DNA of 64,000 nt, taken from contig NZ_OY726398.1 in the NCBI RefSeq assembly GCF_963378105.1, forward strand, positions 434,001 through 498,000, written 5' to 3'. Positions 18,303-26,134 of the stretch are shown one piece after another; position 1 is the stretch's first letter, and each line of letters begins with the position of its first letter. The DNA is from Mycolicibacter sp. MU0102 (lineage in GTDB: Bacteria; Actinomycetota; Actinomycetes; Mycobacteriales; Mycobacteriaceae). The position numbers and the translations under genes were made by a program. The notes under the pieces are model-generated. The model had not been told where the DNA came from. It searched no databases and saw nothing but the letters and a program-made list of their open reading frames with translations.

Positions 18303-19446
18303 CCCGCCGAACTGGGCTTCCTCGAGATCGGAAGCCCGAATCGAGTTCGCTCGCAGCGCCCGCCCCACGATCGGCGTGGAATGGGAGCTGGCCTTGGTCG
18401 ACGCCCAGACCCGTGATCTGAGCAACGAAGCCAGCGCGGTCCTGTCCGAGCTTGGCGAAAACCCGCGCGTGCACAAGGAATTGCTGCGCAACACCGTCGA
18501 GCTCGTCACCGGTATCTGCGACAACACCGGCGAGGCCATCGAGGACCTGCGCCAGACGCTGACGACGACCCGGCCGATCGTGCACGCCCAGGGTATGGAA
18601 CTGTTCGGCGCCGGCACCCACCCGTTCGCGCAGTGGTCGGCACAGAAGCTGACCGACGCGCCGCGCTACGCCGAGCTGATCAAACGCACCCAGTGGTGGG
18701 GCCGGCAGATGCTGATCTGGGGGGTGCACGTCCACGTCGGTGTCTCCTCGTCCTACAAGGTGATGCCGATCATCTCGTCGCTGCTGCAGCACTATCCGCA
18801 CCTGCTGGCGTTGTCGGCGTCGTCGCCGTGGTGGGACGGCCACGACACGGGTTACGCCAGCAACCGCGCGATGATGTTCCAGCAGTTGCCCACGGCGGGG
18901 CTGCCGTTCCAATTCCAGACCTGGGAAGAGTTCGAGGGTTTCGTCTACGACCAGAAGAAGACCGGGATCATCGACCACACCAACGAAATCCGTTGGGACA
19001 TCCGGCCATCACCACATCTGGGCACCATCGAGGTGCGGGTCTGCGACGGGGTGTCCAACCTGCGTGAGCTGGGCGCCCTGGTGGCGTTGACGCACTGCCT
19101 GATCGTCGATCTGGACCGGCGGCTGGAAGCCGACGAATCCCTGCCCACCATGCCGCCCTGGCATGTGCAGGAGAACAAGTGGCGCGCGGCCCGCTACGGG
19201 CTGGACGCCGAGATCATCCTGGATGCCGACAGCAACGAGCGGCTGGTCACCGAGGACCTCGATGAGCTGCTCAACCGGCTGGAGCCGGTCGCCGCGCGAC
19301 TGCAGTGCGCCGACGAGCTGGCGGCCGTCGCCGACATCTACCGAACGGGCGCGTCGTACCAGCGCCAGCGCCGGGTCGCCGAGGAACACGACGGCGATCT
19401 GCGTGCCGTGGTCGATGCACTGGTGGGCGAGCTCGATATCTCGTGA
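18259..19446 (+). CDS. YbdK-type carboxylate-amine ligase (glutamate-cysteine ligase family 2, Rv0433-like)
   Basis: This 395-residue member of the GCS2 family has GVEWELALVD as first metal-binding strand, then VHKELLRNTVEL, GTHPFAQW, IWGVHVHVGV and RWDIRPSPHLGTIEVRVCDG. Members ligate glutamate to amines; Rv0433 has been annotated as a putative glutamate-cysteine ligase although mycobacteria use mycothiol. The start is uncertain: ATG 18259 lies inside sodC, and GTG 18280 or 18283 are also in frame and nearer the usual start. The gene overlaps sodC and ends in TGATG with the next gene. Confidence 0.9.
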   Translation: MPESGLPVVSSAPDSPPNWASSRSEARIEFARSARPTIGVEWELALVDAQTRDLSNEASAVLSELGENPRVHKELLRNTVELVTGICDNTGEAIEDLRQTLTTTRPIVHAQGMELFGAGTHPFAQWSAQKLTDAPRYAELIKRTQWWGRQMLIWGVHVHVGVSSSYKVMPIISSLLQHYPHLLALSASSPWWDGHDTGYASNRAMMFQQLPTAGLPFQFQTWEEFEGFVYDQKKTGIIDHTNEIRWDIRPSPHLGTIEVRVCDGVSNLRELGALVALTHCLIVDLDRRLEADESLPTMPPWHVQENKWRAARYGLDAEIILDADSNERLVTEDLDELLNRLEPVAARLQCADELAAVADIYRTGASYQRQRRVAEEHDGDLRAVVDALVGELDIS

Positions 19447-20084
19447 TGGAACTGCCGATGTTCCCGCTGGAATGGGTGTTGCTGCCCGGCGAGGAGCTAT
19501 CGCTGCGGATCTTCGAGTTGCGCTACACCGTGCTGGTCGGCGAACTGATTCGCAGCGGCGATCCGCGCTTCGGGGTGGTGCTGATCGCTCGCGGCCGGGA
19601 GGTGGGCGGTGGTGAGCAGCGCAACGACGTCGGCGCGATGGCCCGCATCACCCAGTGCAGCGAACTCGGGTCAGGACGGTACGCATTGCGTTGCCTGACC
19701 GGGGAGCGAATCCGGGTGCGTGAATGGCTCGCCGACGATCCCTACCCGCGGGCGATCACCGAGGAGTGGCCTGACGAGCCGTCAGAACCGGTGACTGACA
19801 AGCAGTTCGGTGAGCTCGAGGATCGCATTGTCGCGCTGCACAAGCGGATGGCCCAAGCCCAGCGACGGTGGGTGATGTCGGGGCGCAACAGTCTGCTGGG
19901 TGGTCGACGGCTGCGCTCGCTGGATCCGGCGCAGCGGCTGTACTCGCTGGCCTGCCGGGTCCCGATGGGGGAGGCCGACCGCTACGCGGTGCTGGCGGCG
20001 CCGTCGCTGTCCGACCGCTTGGCTGCGTTGTACGAGGCGATTGAGACCGTCTCGGCGCGAGTCGAATTCGACATCCCTCGTTGA
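19446..20084 (+). CDS. Lon N-terminal substrate-binding-domain protein (Rv0434-like)
   Basis: This 212-residue protein is made only of the LON N-terminal domain: MELPMFPLEWVLLPGEELSL at the start, then FGVVLIARG, GAMARITQC and a C-terminal helical part with DPAQRLYSLACRVPMGEADR. It lacks the ATPase and protease parts of Lon. The start ATG overlaps the previous stop as TGATG. In H37Rv the next gene is Rv0435c; here 6.9 kb of accessory genes follow. Confidence 0.9.
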   Translation: MELPMFPLEWVLLPGEELSLRIFELRYTVLVGELIRSGDPRFGVVLIARGREVGGGEQRNDVGAMARITQCSELGSGRYALRCLTGERIRVREWLADDPYPRAITEEWPDEPSEPVTDKQFGELEDRIVALHKRMAQAQRRWVMSGRNSLLGGRRLRSLDPAQRLYSLACRVPMGEADRYAVLAAPSLSDRLAALYEAIETVSARVEFDIPR

Positions 20085-20137
20085 CTCTGCGCCCACCGGG
20101 AAAAAGTGCGAGTGAGGTTTCTGGTGGACGCAGAGTC
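20083..20137. terminator. Strong hairpin between convergent genes (15-bp arms)
   Basis: GACTCTGCGCCCACC (20083-20097) pairs with GGTGGACGCAGAGTC (20123-20137), 14 of 15 positions, around a 25-base loop that includes AAAAAG on the plus strand. It lies between the converging Rv0434-like and SDR genes and could stop transcription from both sides. The long AT-containing loop also resembles dispersed palindromic repeats. Confidence 0.7.
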
Positions 20138-20148
20138 GGCGGGGTGGG

Positions 20149-20988
20149 TTACTTCAGGCAGCTTCCCGCGTCGACGGTGAGCGTAAGTCCGGTGACATAC
20201 CGGGCCTCGTCGGAGGCCAGGAACAACACCGCGTTGCTGATGTCGACCGCGTCCACCCAGGGCACCGGCAGGGTGTGGAACATCTGGCAGATCGGGGCCA
20301 TGTCCTCGGGGCCCGGGTTCTCCAGGTCCGGGCGGAACATCTTCCAGGTGCCCTCGTTCATGATCATTCCGGTGCTGACGTGGGTGGGGTGCACGGTGTT
20401 GACGCGAATGTTCTGGTGGCCCAACTCGACTGCGAAGGAGCGCATGATGCCCACCACGCCGTGCTTGGCCGCGACGTAGTTGCCGCAGTGTGGGTAGGCC
20501 TTCAATCCGCCGACGGAGCTGGTCAGCACGATCGAGCCGCCTTTGCCTCCGGAAATCAGGTGCGGTACGGCGGCTTTGACCGTCTTCCACACTCCGGAGA
20601 GGTTGACGTCGATCATCTCCTGCCAGTCGTGTTCGCTGGTCTGGTCCAGGGTGTCGCCGCCGTTGCCGATGCCGGCGTTGGCCACGACGATGTTCAGGCC
20701 GCCCAGTTCTTCCACGCCGGCGTCCACCGCGGCCTTGAGCCCGTCATAGTCGCGCACATCGACTTCGGCGGTGAAGATCCGACGGCCGCGGGCCTTGACC
20801 AGATCGACGGTCTCGGCCAGGTCCTCCGGGGTGGCCGGCGGAATGGGGGAATCCTTGACGATCCGCTTGCAGACGTCGATCGCGATGATGTCGGCGCCCT
20901 CCTCGGCCAGCCGCACCGCGTGGCTGCGGCCCTGACCGTGGGCCGCGCCGGTGATGAAGGCGACTTTACCTTCGACTCTTCCGCTCAT
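20149..20988 (-). CDS. Mycofactocin-coupled SDR family oxidoreductase (1)
   Basis: The 279-residue NAD(P)-binding Rossmann enzyme has TGAAHGQG at the nucleotide site, NAG in VVANAGIG, and a catalytic Ser (SSVGG) with YVAAK. The run GRSHAVRLAEEGADI and the insertion after the second strand (DVCKRIVKDSPIPP...ATPEDLAETVDLV) are the marks I associate with mycofactocin-coupled SDRs, which keep NAD bound and pass electrons to the redox peptide mycofactocin. The likely reaction is oxidation of an alcohol, substrate unknown. ATG 20988 has GGAGG 8 bases upstream. A TetR-type palindrome lies just before the ribosome site. Confidence 0.9.
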   Translation of the reverse strand: MSGRVEGKVAFITGAAHGQGRSHAVRLAEEGADIIAIDVCKRIVKDSPIPPATPEDLAETVDLVKARGRRIFTAEVDVRDYDGLKAAVDAGVEELGGLNIVVANAGIGNGGDTLDQTSEHDWQEMIDVNLSGVWKTVKAAVPHLISGGKGGSIVLTSSVGGLKAYPHCGNYVAAKHGVVGIMRSFAVELGHQNIRVNTVHPTHVSTGMIMNEGTWKMFRPDLENPGPEDMAPICQMFHTLPVPWVDAVDISNAVLFLASDEARYVTGLTLTVDAGSCLK

Positions 20989-21007
20989 ATCCGCACCTCC
21001 AAATAAT

Positions 21008-21021
21008 TGGTCGATCGATCA
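21008..21021. promoter_or_regulatory. TetR operator, copy 1 (SDR promoter)
   Basis: TGGTCGATCGATCA differs in one base from the perfect palindrome TGATCGATCGATCA found in the promoter between the TetR and P450 genes. It lies 20 bases upstream of the SDR start. Confidence 0.7.
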
Positions 21022-21084
21022 GCAACGGTGGCAACGGTGACACCAATCAGGTGGGGTTGTCAACAGTCGCCGCGGCCGCGCGGG

Positions 21085-21678
21085 TTAGGAAGTAGTGGGC
21101 GGCGGTCCCAATCGGCCCAGTTGTCGATCGATCAGTGCGCGCAGTTCGTCGTGCCCTTGGGTGACGCCGACAGCGCTCTCGTTACACAGGTTGCGCGCGG
21201 TTTGGGCGATCAGGATCGAGATCGCAATCGGCGGGTATTCCGCCAGATCGACACCGTTGGCGCGCAGCGCCACCGTGACGGCTGCGGTTTCGATGTCACG
21301 CACTCGCTCGGCATAGGCCTTGAGTTCGGTCCGGATGGCCTTGCGATGGTTGGCCAATGCCATGAACTCGGTGTTTAAGCTGGTCATGCGGGTATCGCTA
21401 TTGATTTCCCACAGTGTGCGCAGTGGATCGTCGTCGGTCAGGGCGGCGCGCATCCGGTCCAGCGCGACATCGGCGCCGGCCCGCAGCACCTCGACGAACA
21501 GATCATCCATGGTGGGGAAGTAGTAGTAGACCAGGGCTTGGCGCACACCGGCCTCGGCCGCGACCCGCCGTGAGGTCGCCGAGGCATAGCCTTCGTCGCG
21601 CATCAATCGTGCCGTCGCCTCGATCAGGCGGCGTCGGGTGGCGTTGTCGGTCGATTTGGCTTTGCGCGGAGCCGCCAT
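21085..21678 (-). CDS. TetR-family transcriptional regulator (1)
   Basis: The 197-residue protein has an N-terminal helix-turn-helix (about residues 14-60: RRRLIEATARLMRDEGYASA, then RRVAAEAGVRQALVYYYFPTMDDL) and a helical ligand-binding domain. It is divergent from the P450 and lies upstream of the SDR on the same strand. The same palindrome is seen in both promoters, so this protein is the obvious repressor of the SDR, the P450 and itself. The ligand is unknown, perhaps the substrate of the P450/SDR pathway. A third TGTCGATCGATCA (21122-21134) lies inside its own 3' coding end. Confidence 0.9.
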   Translation of the reverse strand: MAAPRKAKSTDNATRRRLIEATARLMRDEGYASATSRRVAAEAGVRQALVYYYFPTMDDLFVEVLRAGADVALDRMRAALTDDDPLRTLWEINSDTRMTSLNTEFMALANHRKAIRTELKAYAERVRDIETAAVTVALRANGVDLAEYPPIAISILIAQTARNLCNESAVGVTQGHDELRALIDRQLGRLGPPPTTS

Positions 21679-21752
21679 TCACGCCGGCCCGGGGTTGCGA
21701 TTGCTTGACCGTCCGGCGCCGCGCGTGGTAGGCATGACGCATTCTAGCAATT

Positions 21753-21766
21753 TGATCGATCGATCA
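21753..21766. promoter_or_regulatory. TetR operator, copy 2 (TetR/P450 divergent promoter)
   Basis: The perfect 14-bp palindrome TGATCGATCGATCA lies in the 126-bp gap between the divergent TetR and P450 genes, 39 bases before the P450 start. Confidence 0.8.
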
Positions 21767-21804
21767 GCGCGACGAGGTCGCGGCGCGAGCGAAGGGCTTA
21801 TCGG

Positions 21805-23088
21805 GTGATGGTGGATCTCGCGGCGGTGGACTACTTCTCCGATCAGGCCGTCACCCAAGATCCCTACGACTACTACGAATACCTGCGCGCAAACGGGCCG
21901 GTATTCGCCGAGCCGCATCACGGCGTCGTTGCCGTCACCGGCTACGACGAGGTGCTCGCCGCCTTCAAGGACCATGACTCATTCTCTGCGGTCAATGCCA
22001 TCGGCGGGCCGTTTCCCCCGCTGCCGTTCGAGCCCGAGGGCGACGACATCACCGAACAGATCGAGGCGCACCGGCACGAATTCCCGATCTTCGAGCACGT
22101 CGTGGTGATGGATCCGCCGGCGCATACCCGGGCCCGCTCGCTGCTGAGCGGGCTGCTGACCCCTAAGCGGCTGAAGGAGAACGAGGAGTTCATCTGGAAG
22201 CTGACCGATACGCAGCTCGACGAGTTCATCGGGACGGGCCGCTGCGAATTCCTGTTCGACTACGCCAAACCCTATGCGACCCTGGCCATCACCGATCTAC
22301 TCGGGGTTCCTGAGGAGGATCGCGCCGAGTTCCGCAGCGCGCTGGGTGCTGGGCATCGGGAGGGGCAACATGTCGGCTCCCTCGACGGCACACCGGTGGG
22401 GCTCAATCCCCTGCAGTACCTCGACGAGAAGTTCAGCGGCTACCTCACCGAGCGACGGCGGGAACCTCGTGGTGACGTTCTCAGTACCCTGGCCGCCGCC
22501 ACCTACCCCGACGGTTCCACGCCGGAACTGCTGGAGGTGGTGCACCCGGCCACCTTCCTGTTCGGTGCCGGTCAGGAGACCGTCACCAAGTTGCTGGGGG
22601 CGGCGGTGCAAACCCTGGGCGATCAACCCGAGCTCCAGCAGACGTTGCGCGACAACCCCGCACTGATCCCCGCCTTCATCGAGGAGGCGCTGCGAATTCA
22701 GAGTCCCACCAAGATCGACTTTCGGCTCGCCCGTAAGACCACCACGTTAGGTGGGGTGCCGATCAAAGCCGGCACCGTGCTGATGCTGTGTCTGGGTGCG
22801 GCGAACCGGGATCCACGCAAGTTCTCCAATCCCGACGAGTTCCGACTGGACCGCAAGAACGTGCGTGAGCACATCGCTTTCGGCCGTGGCATCCACACCT
22901 GCGCCGGCGCTCCGCTGGCCCGGGTCGAGGGGCGTATCACGATTCACCGGATGCTGGACCGGATGCGTGACATCAGGATCAGCGAGGCCCACCACGGGCC
23001 CGCCGGTCAGCGGCGCTACTCCTATGAGCCCACGTTCCTGCTGCGCGGGCTGACGGCGCTGCACATCGAATTCGACCCGGTGGGCTAG
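21805..23088 (+). CDS. Cytochrome P450
   Basis: The 427-residue soluble bacterial P450 has the I-helix oxygen-activation motif FGAGQETV, the K-helix EEALR, and the heme loop FGRGIHTCAG with the thiolate ligand Cys366. It has no membrane anchor. GTG 21805 is used because AAGGG is 8 bases upstream; ATG 21808 would shorten it by one residue. It diverges from TetR and converges with the CMD-like gene, where the two stops share CTAG. The likely role is a hydroxylation whose alcohol product is taken by the neighbouring SDRs. Substrate unknown; a lipid or terpenoid is a guess. Confidence 0.95.
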   Translation: MMVDLAAVDYFSDQAVTQDPYDYYEYLRANGPVFAEPHHGVVAVTGYDEVLAAFKDHDSFSAVNAIGGPFPPLPFEPEGDDITEQIEAHRHEFPIFEHVVVMDPPAHTRARSLLSGLLTPKRLKENEEFIWKLTDTQLDEFIGTGRCEFLFDYAKPYATLAITDLLGVPEEDRAEFRSALGAGHREGQHVGSLDGTPVGLNPLQYLDEKFSGYLTERRREPRGDVLSTLAAATYPDGSTPELLEVVHPATFLFGAGQETVTKLLGAAVQTLGDQPELQQTLRDNPALIPAFIEEALRIQSPTKIDFRLARKTTTLGGVPIKAGTVLMLCLGAANRDPRKFSNPDEFRLDRKNVREHIAFGRGIHTCAGAPLARVEGRITIHRMLDRMRDIRISEAHHGPAGQRRYSYEPTFLLRGLTALHIEFDPVG

Positions 23089-23885
23089 TTCCCGGCGGCC
23101 CACTCCTGCGTGACGCGCTGCTTCTGTTCCTCGATCACCTGCATCAGCCGGGAGGCTTTTGCCCAGCCGTAATACGCGCCGAAATGCAGTGCAACCTCGT
23201 CTATCTCGTCGAACGAGACGTCCCTGCTTTTCAGTGCGGCATAGACGTGGCTGAGGATCGGGTACGGCGCGTCCTGGAACGCCACACACGCCACGGTCAC
23301 CAGGCGCCGCTGTTTCATGCCCAGTCCGGGCCGCAGCCACATCTCGCCGAAAACGAAATTCAGAATGCCCGCTCCCGAATACGGGTCGTCTCGCACCGGC
23401 GCGAAGGGCAGACAGTTGACGTCGCGGAAGGCCTGCTCGCCGGTCTGTAGCCGCGCCTCGGGGTCACTTGGCGTGGTCAGCGGCAGCAGTGGCGCCGCAG
23501 GCGGAATGGGCTCGCCGCGCTCGCCATGGATGCGTGCCCATTGCTCGTCGACGGTCATGTTGAACAGTGATGCCTTGGGCCAGCCCGAATACACCGCGAA
23601 ATGCAGGACGGTTTCGCGCATCTCCTCGATCGTCACGTCGCCGTTGATCAGGGCGGCGTAGATGTGGTCGCGCAACGGCTGCTCGGTGTCGGCGGCGGCA
23701 ACGCATGGCAGCGCGACGAACCACCGGTCCCGGCGACTCAATCCTGGACGTTGCCAGACCTGCGCGAACACGAAATCCAGCAGGGTCGCCGCCGCGGTCG
23801 TGGTGTCCGCGGGAACCGGCAGCTTCAGCAGCTCGGCGAAGGCGTGGGCACCGTGCCCCGCCTCACCGCAGGGTGACGCCGGCAT
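23085..23885 (-). CDS. Tandem carboxymuconolactone decarboxylase (CMD/AhpD-fold) protein
   Basis: The 266-residue protein has two CMD-type domains. Domain one (about 30-115) contains FAQVWQRPGLSRRDRWFVAL and IYAALINGDVTIEEMRETVL. Domain two (about 165-255) contains FGEMWLRPGLGMKQRRLVTV and VYAALKSRDVSFDEIDEVAL. Neither has the CxxC of AhpD, so thiol peroxidase activity is unlikely. ATG 23885 overlaps the upstream SDR by 23 bases. It is the last gene of the SDR-SDR-CMD operon. The reaction is unknown. Confidence 0.85.
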   Translation of the reverse strand: MPASPCGEAGHGAHAFAELLKLPVPADTTTAAATLLDFVFAQVWQRPGLSRRDRWFVALPCVAAADTEQPLRDHIYAALINGDVTIEEMRETVLHFAVYSGWPKASLFNMTVDEQWARIHGERGEPIPPAAPLLPLTTPSDPEARLQTGEQAFRDVNCLPFAPVRDDPYSGAGILNFVFGEMWLRPGLGMKQRRLVTVACVAFQDAPYPILSHVYAALKSRDVSFDEIDEVALHFGAYYGWAKASRLMQVIEEQKQRVTQEWAAGN

Positions 23886-24666
23886 CGACTTTGAATTCCA
23901 GTCCGGTCACGTGCCGAGACTCGTCGGAGACCAAGAACAGCACCGCGTTGCTGACATCGCGCGCCTCGGTCATCACGATCGGCAAGGCGTTACTGAAGAT
24001 CGGGGCCAGATCGGAGCGCGTCTCGGCCAGCAGCCCGTGCAGCCCGTCCGGGCGCATCCCGGTCTCCACCCCGGTGGGGTGCACGGTGTTTACCCGAACG
24101 TTCACCGCGGCAAGCTCATTGGCCAGTGCCCGGCTCATGCCGACGACACCGTGTTTGGAGGCGGTATAGGGCGTATGCAAAGGGCTGCCCTTCAGCCCGG
24201 CCACCGAGCTGATGTTGACCAGGCTGCCGCCGTGGGAAACCAGATGCGGCAGCGCCGCCGCACAGGTATTCCACGTGCCGATCAGGTTCACATCGACAAC
24301 GGTGCGCCACTGCGCCGAGGTGGTGGTGTCCCAGGTCCCCGCGGTGATCACGCCGGCATTGGCGATCGAGGCGTCCAGGCCGCCCAACTGGGCGACACCC
24401 TCGGCGACCGCAGCGGTCAAGGCCGCGGCGTCGCGCACGTCCACGACGTGGGTGACGGCGCGGCGGCCAAGCTGTCGCACCAAATCTGCGGTCTCGTCGA
24501 GATCTTCGATCGTGGCCAGCGGATAGTCGACCTCGGGCAGTGATGCGCAGACGTCGACCAGGATCAGGTCGGCGCCCTCCTCGGCCAGGCGCACCGCGTG
24601 GCTGCGTCCCATCCCCCGTGCGGCTCCGGTGACCAACACCTTCTTGCCGGTTACGCGCCCGGTCAT
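23863..24666 (-). CDS. Mycofactocin-coupled SDR family oxidoreductase (2)
   Basis: The 267-residue enzyme has TGAARGMG, GRSHAVRLAEEGADL, the insertion DVCASLPEVDYPLA...TIEDLDETADLV, ANAG and YTASK. Its length and insertion fit the mycofactocin-coupled SDR group. ATG 24666 overlaps the stop of the upstream SDR (ATGA), so the pair is translationally coupled. It differs clearly from the other two SDRs and probably acts on a different intermediate of the same pathway. Confidence 0.9.
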   Translation of the reverse strand: MTGRVTGKKVLVTGAARGMGRSHAVRLAEEGADLILVDVCASLPEVDYPLATIEDLDETADLVRQLGRRAVTHVVDVRDAAALTAAVAEGVAQLGGLDASIANAGVITAGTWDTTTSAQWRTVVDVNLIGTWNTCAAALPHLVSHGGSLVNISSVAGLKGSPLHTPYTASKHGVVGMSRALANELAAVNVRVNTVHPTGVETGMRPDGLHGLLAETRSDLAPIFSNALPIVMTEARDVSNAVLFLVSDESRHVTGLEFKVDAGVTLR

Positions 24667-25493
24667 AGCTTGTTGCAGAACCCTGCGTCGACGGGCAGCG
24701 TGACCCCGGTGACGTACTTCCCGGCGTCGGACACCAGGTAGGCGATAGCGGCGCTGATGTCCTCGGGCTCGAGCAACTGCACCGGCAGCGGATTCTGAAG
24801 GTGTGGTCCGCCGCCGGGATAGTTCTCGAGGAATTCGGTCATCGCCGGGTTGGTCGCCATCATGGTGTTCACCCCGGTCGGGTGCACGCTGTTGACCCGA
24901 ATGCTGTGCGGGGCCAGAGCATTGGCCAGCGTGCGCATCAGGCCGACGATGCCGTGCTTGGACGCGGCGTAGCCCAGGCCGCCGCCTTGCATGCCGCCGA
25001 ATCCGATCAGCCCGGCAGTCGAGCTGGTGAACACGATCGAACCGCCCCGATTGCCGGCGATCAGGTGCCCAATCGCGGCCTTGGCGGTGTGGAACGCGCC
25101 GACGAGATTGACGTCGAGCACGTCGGTCCACAGCTGTAGATCTTCGTCGTCGGTCAGCTCGCGAAACGCCATCGTGGCGATACCCGCGTTGGCGCAGACG
25201 ATGTCGAGGCGGCCGAAGTGCTCGACGCCGGCATCCAACGCAGTCTTCAGGGCCGGAAAGTCGCGGACGTCGGCGACCGATGCGAGCATCTTGCCGCCCT
25301 GGGCTTCCACCAAAGCCACGGTCTCGTCGAGCTCTGCTGCCGAGCCCATCGAATAGCCGGTGGAAGAGATATCGGCGCAGATATCGACCCCGATGATGTC
25401 GGCGCCCTCGGCGGCCAGTCGCACCGCATGACTGCGGCCCTGCCCTCGCGCCGCGCCGGTGATGAACGCAACCTGCCCACTCAGAGAACCCAT
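24663..25493 (-). CDS. Mycofactocin-coupled SDR family oxidoreductase (3)
   Basis: The 276-residue enzyme has TGAARGQG, GRSHAVRLAAEGADI, the insertion DICADISSTGYSMG...SAAELDETVALV, ANAG and YAASK. First gene of the SDR-SDR-CMD operon. The start ATG 25493 has no ribosome site. A -10-like TACCGT about 6 bases upstream on the minus strand suggests leaderless translation, common in mycobacteria. The GTAACC palindrome in the divergent gap covers that promoter. Confidence 0.9.
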   Translation of the reverse strand: MGSLSGQVAFITGAARGQGRSHAVRLAAEGADIIGVDICADISSTGYSMGSAAELDETVALVEAQGGKMLASVADVRDFPALKTALDAGVEHFGRLDIVCANAGIATMAFRELTDDEDLQLWTDVLDVNLVGAFHTAKAAIGHLIAGNRGGSIVFTSSTAGLIGFGGMQGGGLGYAASKHGIVGLMRTLANALAPHSIRVNSVHPTGVNTMMATNPAMTEFLENYPGGGPHLQNPLPVQLLEPEDISAAIAYLVSDAGKYVTGVTLPVDAGFCNKL

Positions 25494-25502
25494 GCGGCTA
25501 CG

Positions 25503-25515
25503 GTAACCTGGTTAC
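25503..25515. promoter_or_regulatory. Palindromic operator between SDR(3) and TetR(2)
   Basis: GTAACC-T-GGTTAC is a perfect 6+1+6 palindrome in the 45-bp divergent gap. It overlaps the presumed -10 of the SDR operon, so binding would repress it. The adjacent TetR is the natural candidate. Confidence 0.65.
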
Positions 25516-25538
25516 TCATCGGCGGCAAGGGGTGATTG

Positions 25539-26105
25539 ATGGACAGTGCGGAAGGCCGGATCTTGGCCATCGTGGTCGAGATTCTGGAGACCGAGGGCTA
25601 TGACGCGGTGCAGCTGCGTGAGGTCGCCCGGCGCGCCCGGATGTCACTGGCGACCATCTACAAGCGCTATGCCACCCGCGACGAACTGATCCTGGCGGCG
25701 CTGGACACCTGGATGCAGCAGAACCGCTACTCGGGTATCGCGCCGCACGCACGCGAGCCCGGCGAATCCATCTATGCGGCGCTGATGAGCTTGTACCGCA
25801 CCATCTTCGAGCCCTGGGAGCGGCATCCGGCGATGCTGACGGCTTACGTGCGGGCACGGTCGGCCCCCGGCGGTGACGCCTTGGTTCGCCGCGGCCTGGA
25901 CGCGGTGGGACCGGCAATGCTGGCGGCGATGTCCGGCGTCGACGAATCCTTCATCGCCGACCTGGACGTCATCATCTCCAACCTGGTGTACGGGTTGTCC
26001 GCGCGGTTCGCCGCCGGCGAGATCGCCATCACCGACATGCTGCCCAGCCTTGATCGGGCGGTGTATTGGCTCACCAGCGGATACGAGCAGCAGCGCGGCC
26101 GCTAG
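25539..26105 (+). CDS. TetR-family transcriptional regulator (2), KstR-like
   Basis: The 188-residue protein has an N-terminal helix-turn-helix (VQLREVARRARMSLATIYKR, then YATRDELILAAL) and a C-terminal helical domain (RRGLDAVGPAMLAAM and VIISNLVYGLSARF) that recalls the KstR group of lipid- or steroid-responsive regulators. ATG 25539 has AAGGGGTG upstream. It diverges from the SDR-SDR-CMD operon across a perfect palindrome and is followed 29 bases later by the VOC-SRPBCC gene, which may be in its operon. Ligand unknown. Confidence 0.88.
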   Translation: MDSAEGRILAIVVEILETEGYDAVQLREVARRARMSLATIYKRYATRDELILAALDTWMQQNRYSGIAPHAREPGESIYAALMSLYRTIFEPWERHPAMLTAYVRARSAPGGDALVRRGLDAVGPAMLAAMSGVDESFIADLDVIISNLVYGLSARFAAGEIAITDMLPSLDRAVYWLTSGYEQQRGR

Positions 26106-26134
26106 CCGTTGGTGCCTCGACGTACGCTGACGCT

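Noticed and set aside
23085..23885. AhpD-type alkylhydroperoxidase call for the tandem CMD protein
   Set aside because: The CxxC redox motif needed for AhpD is absent in both domains.
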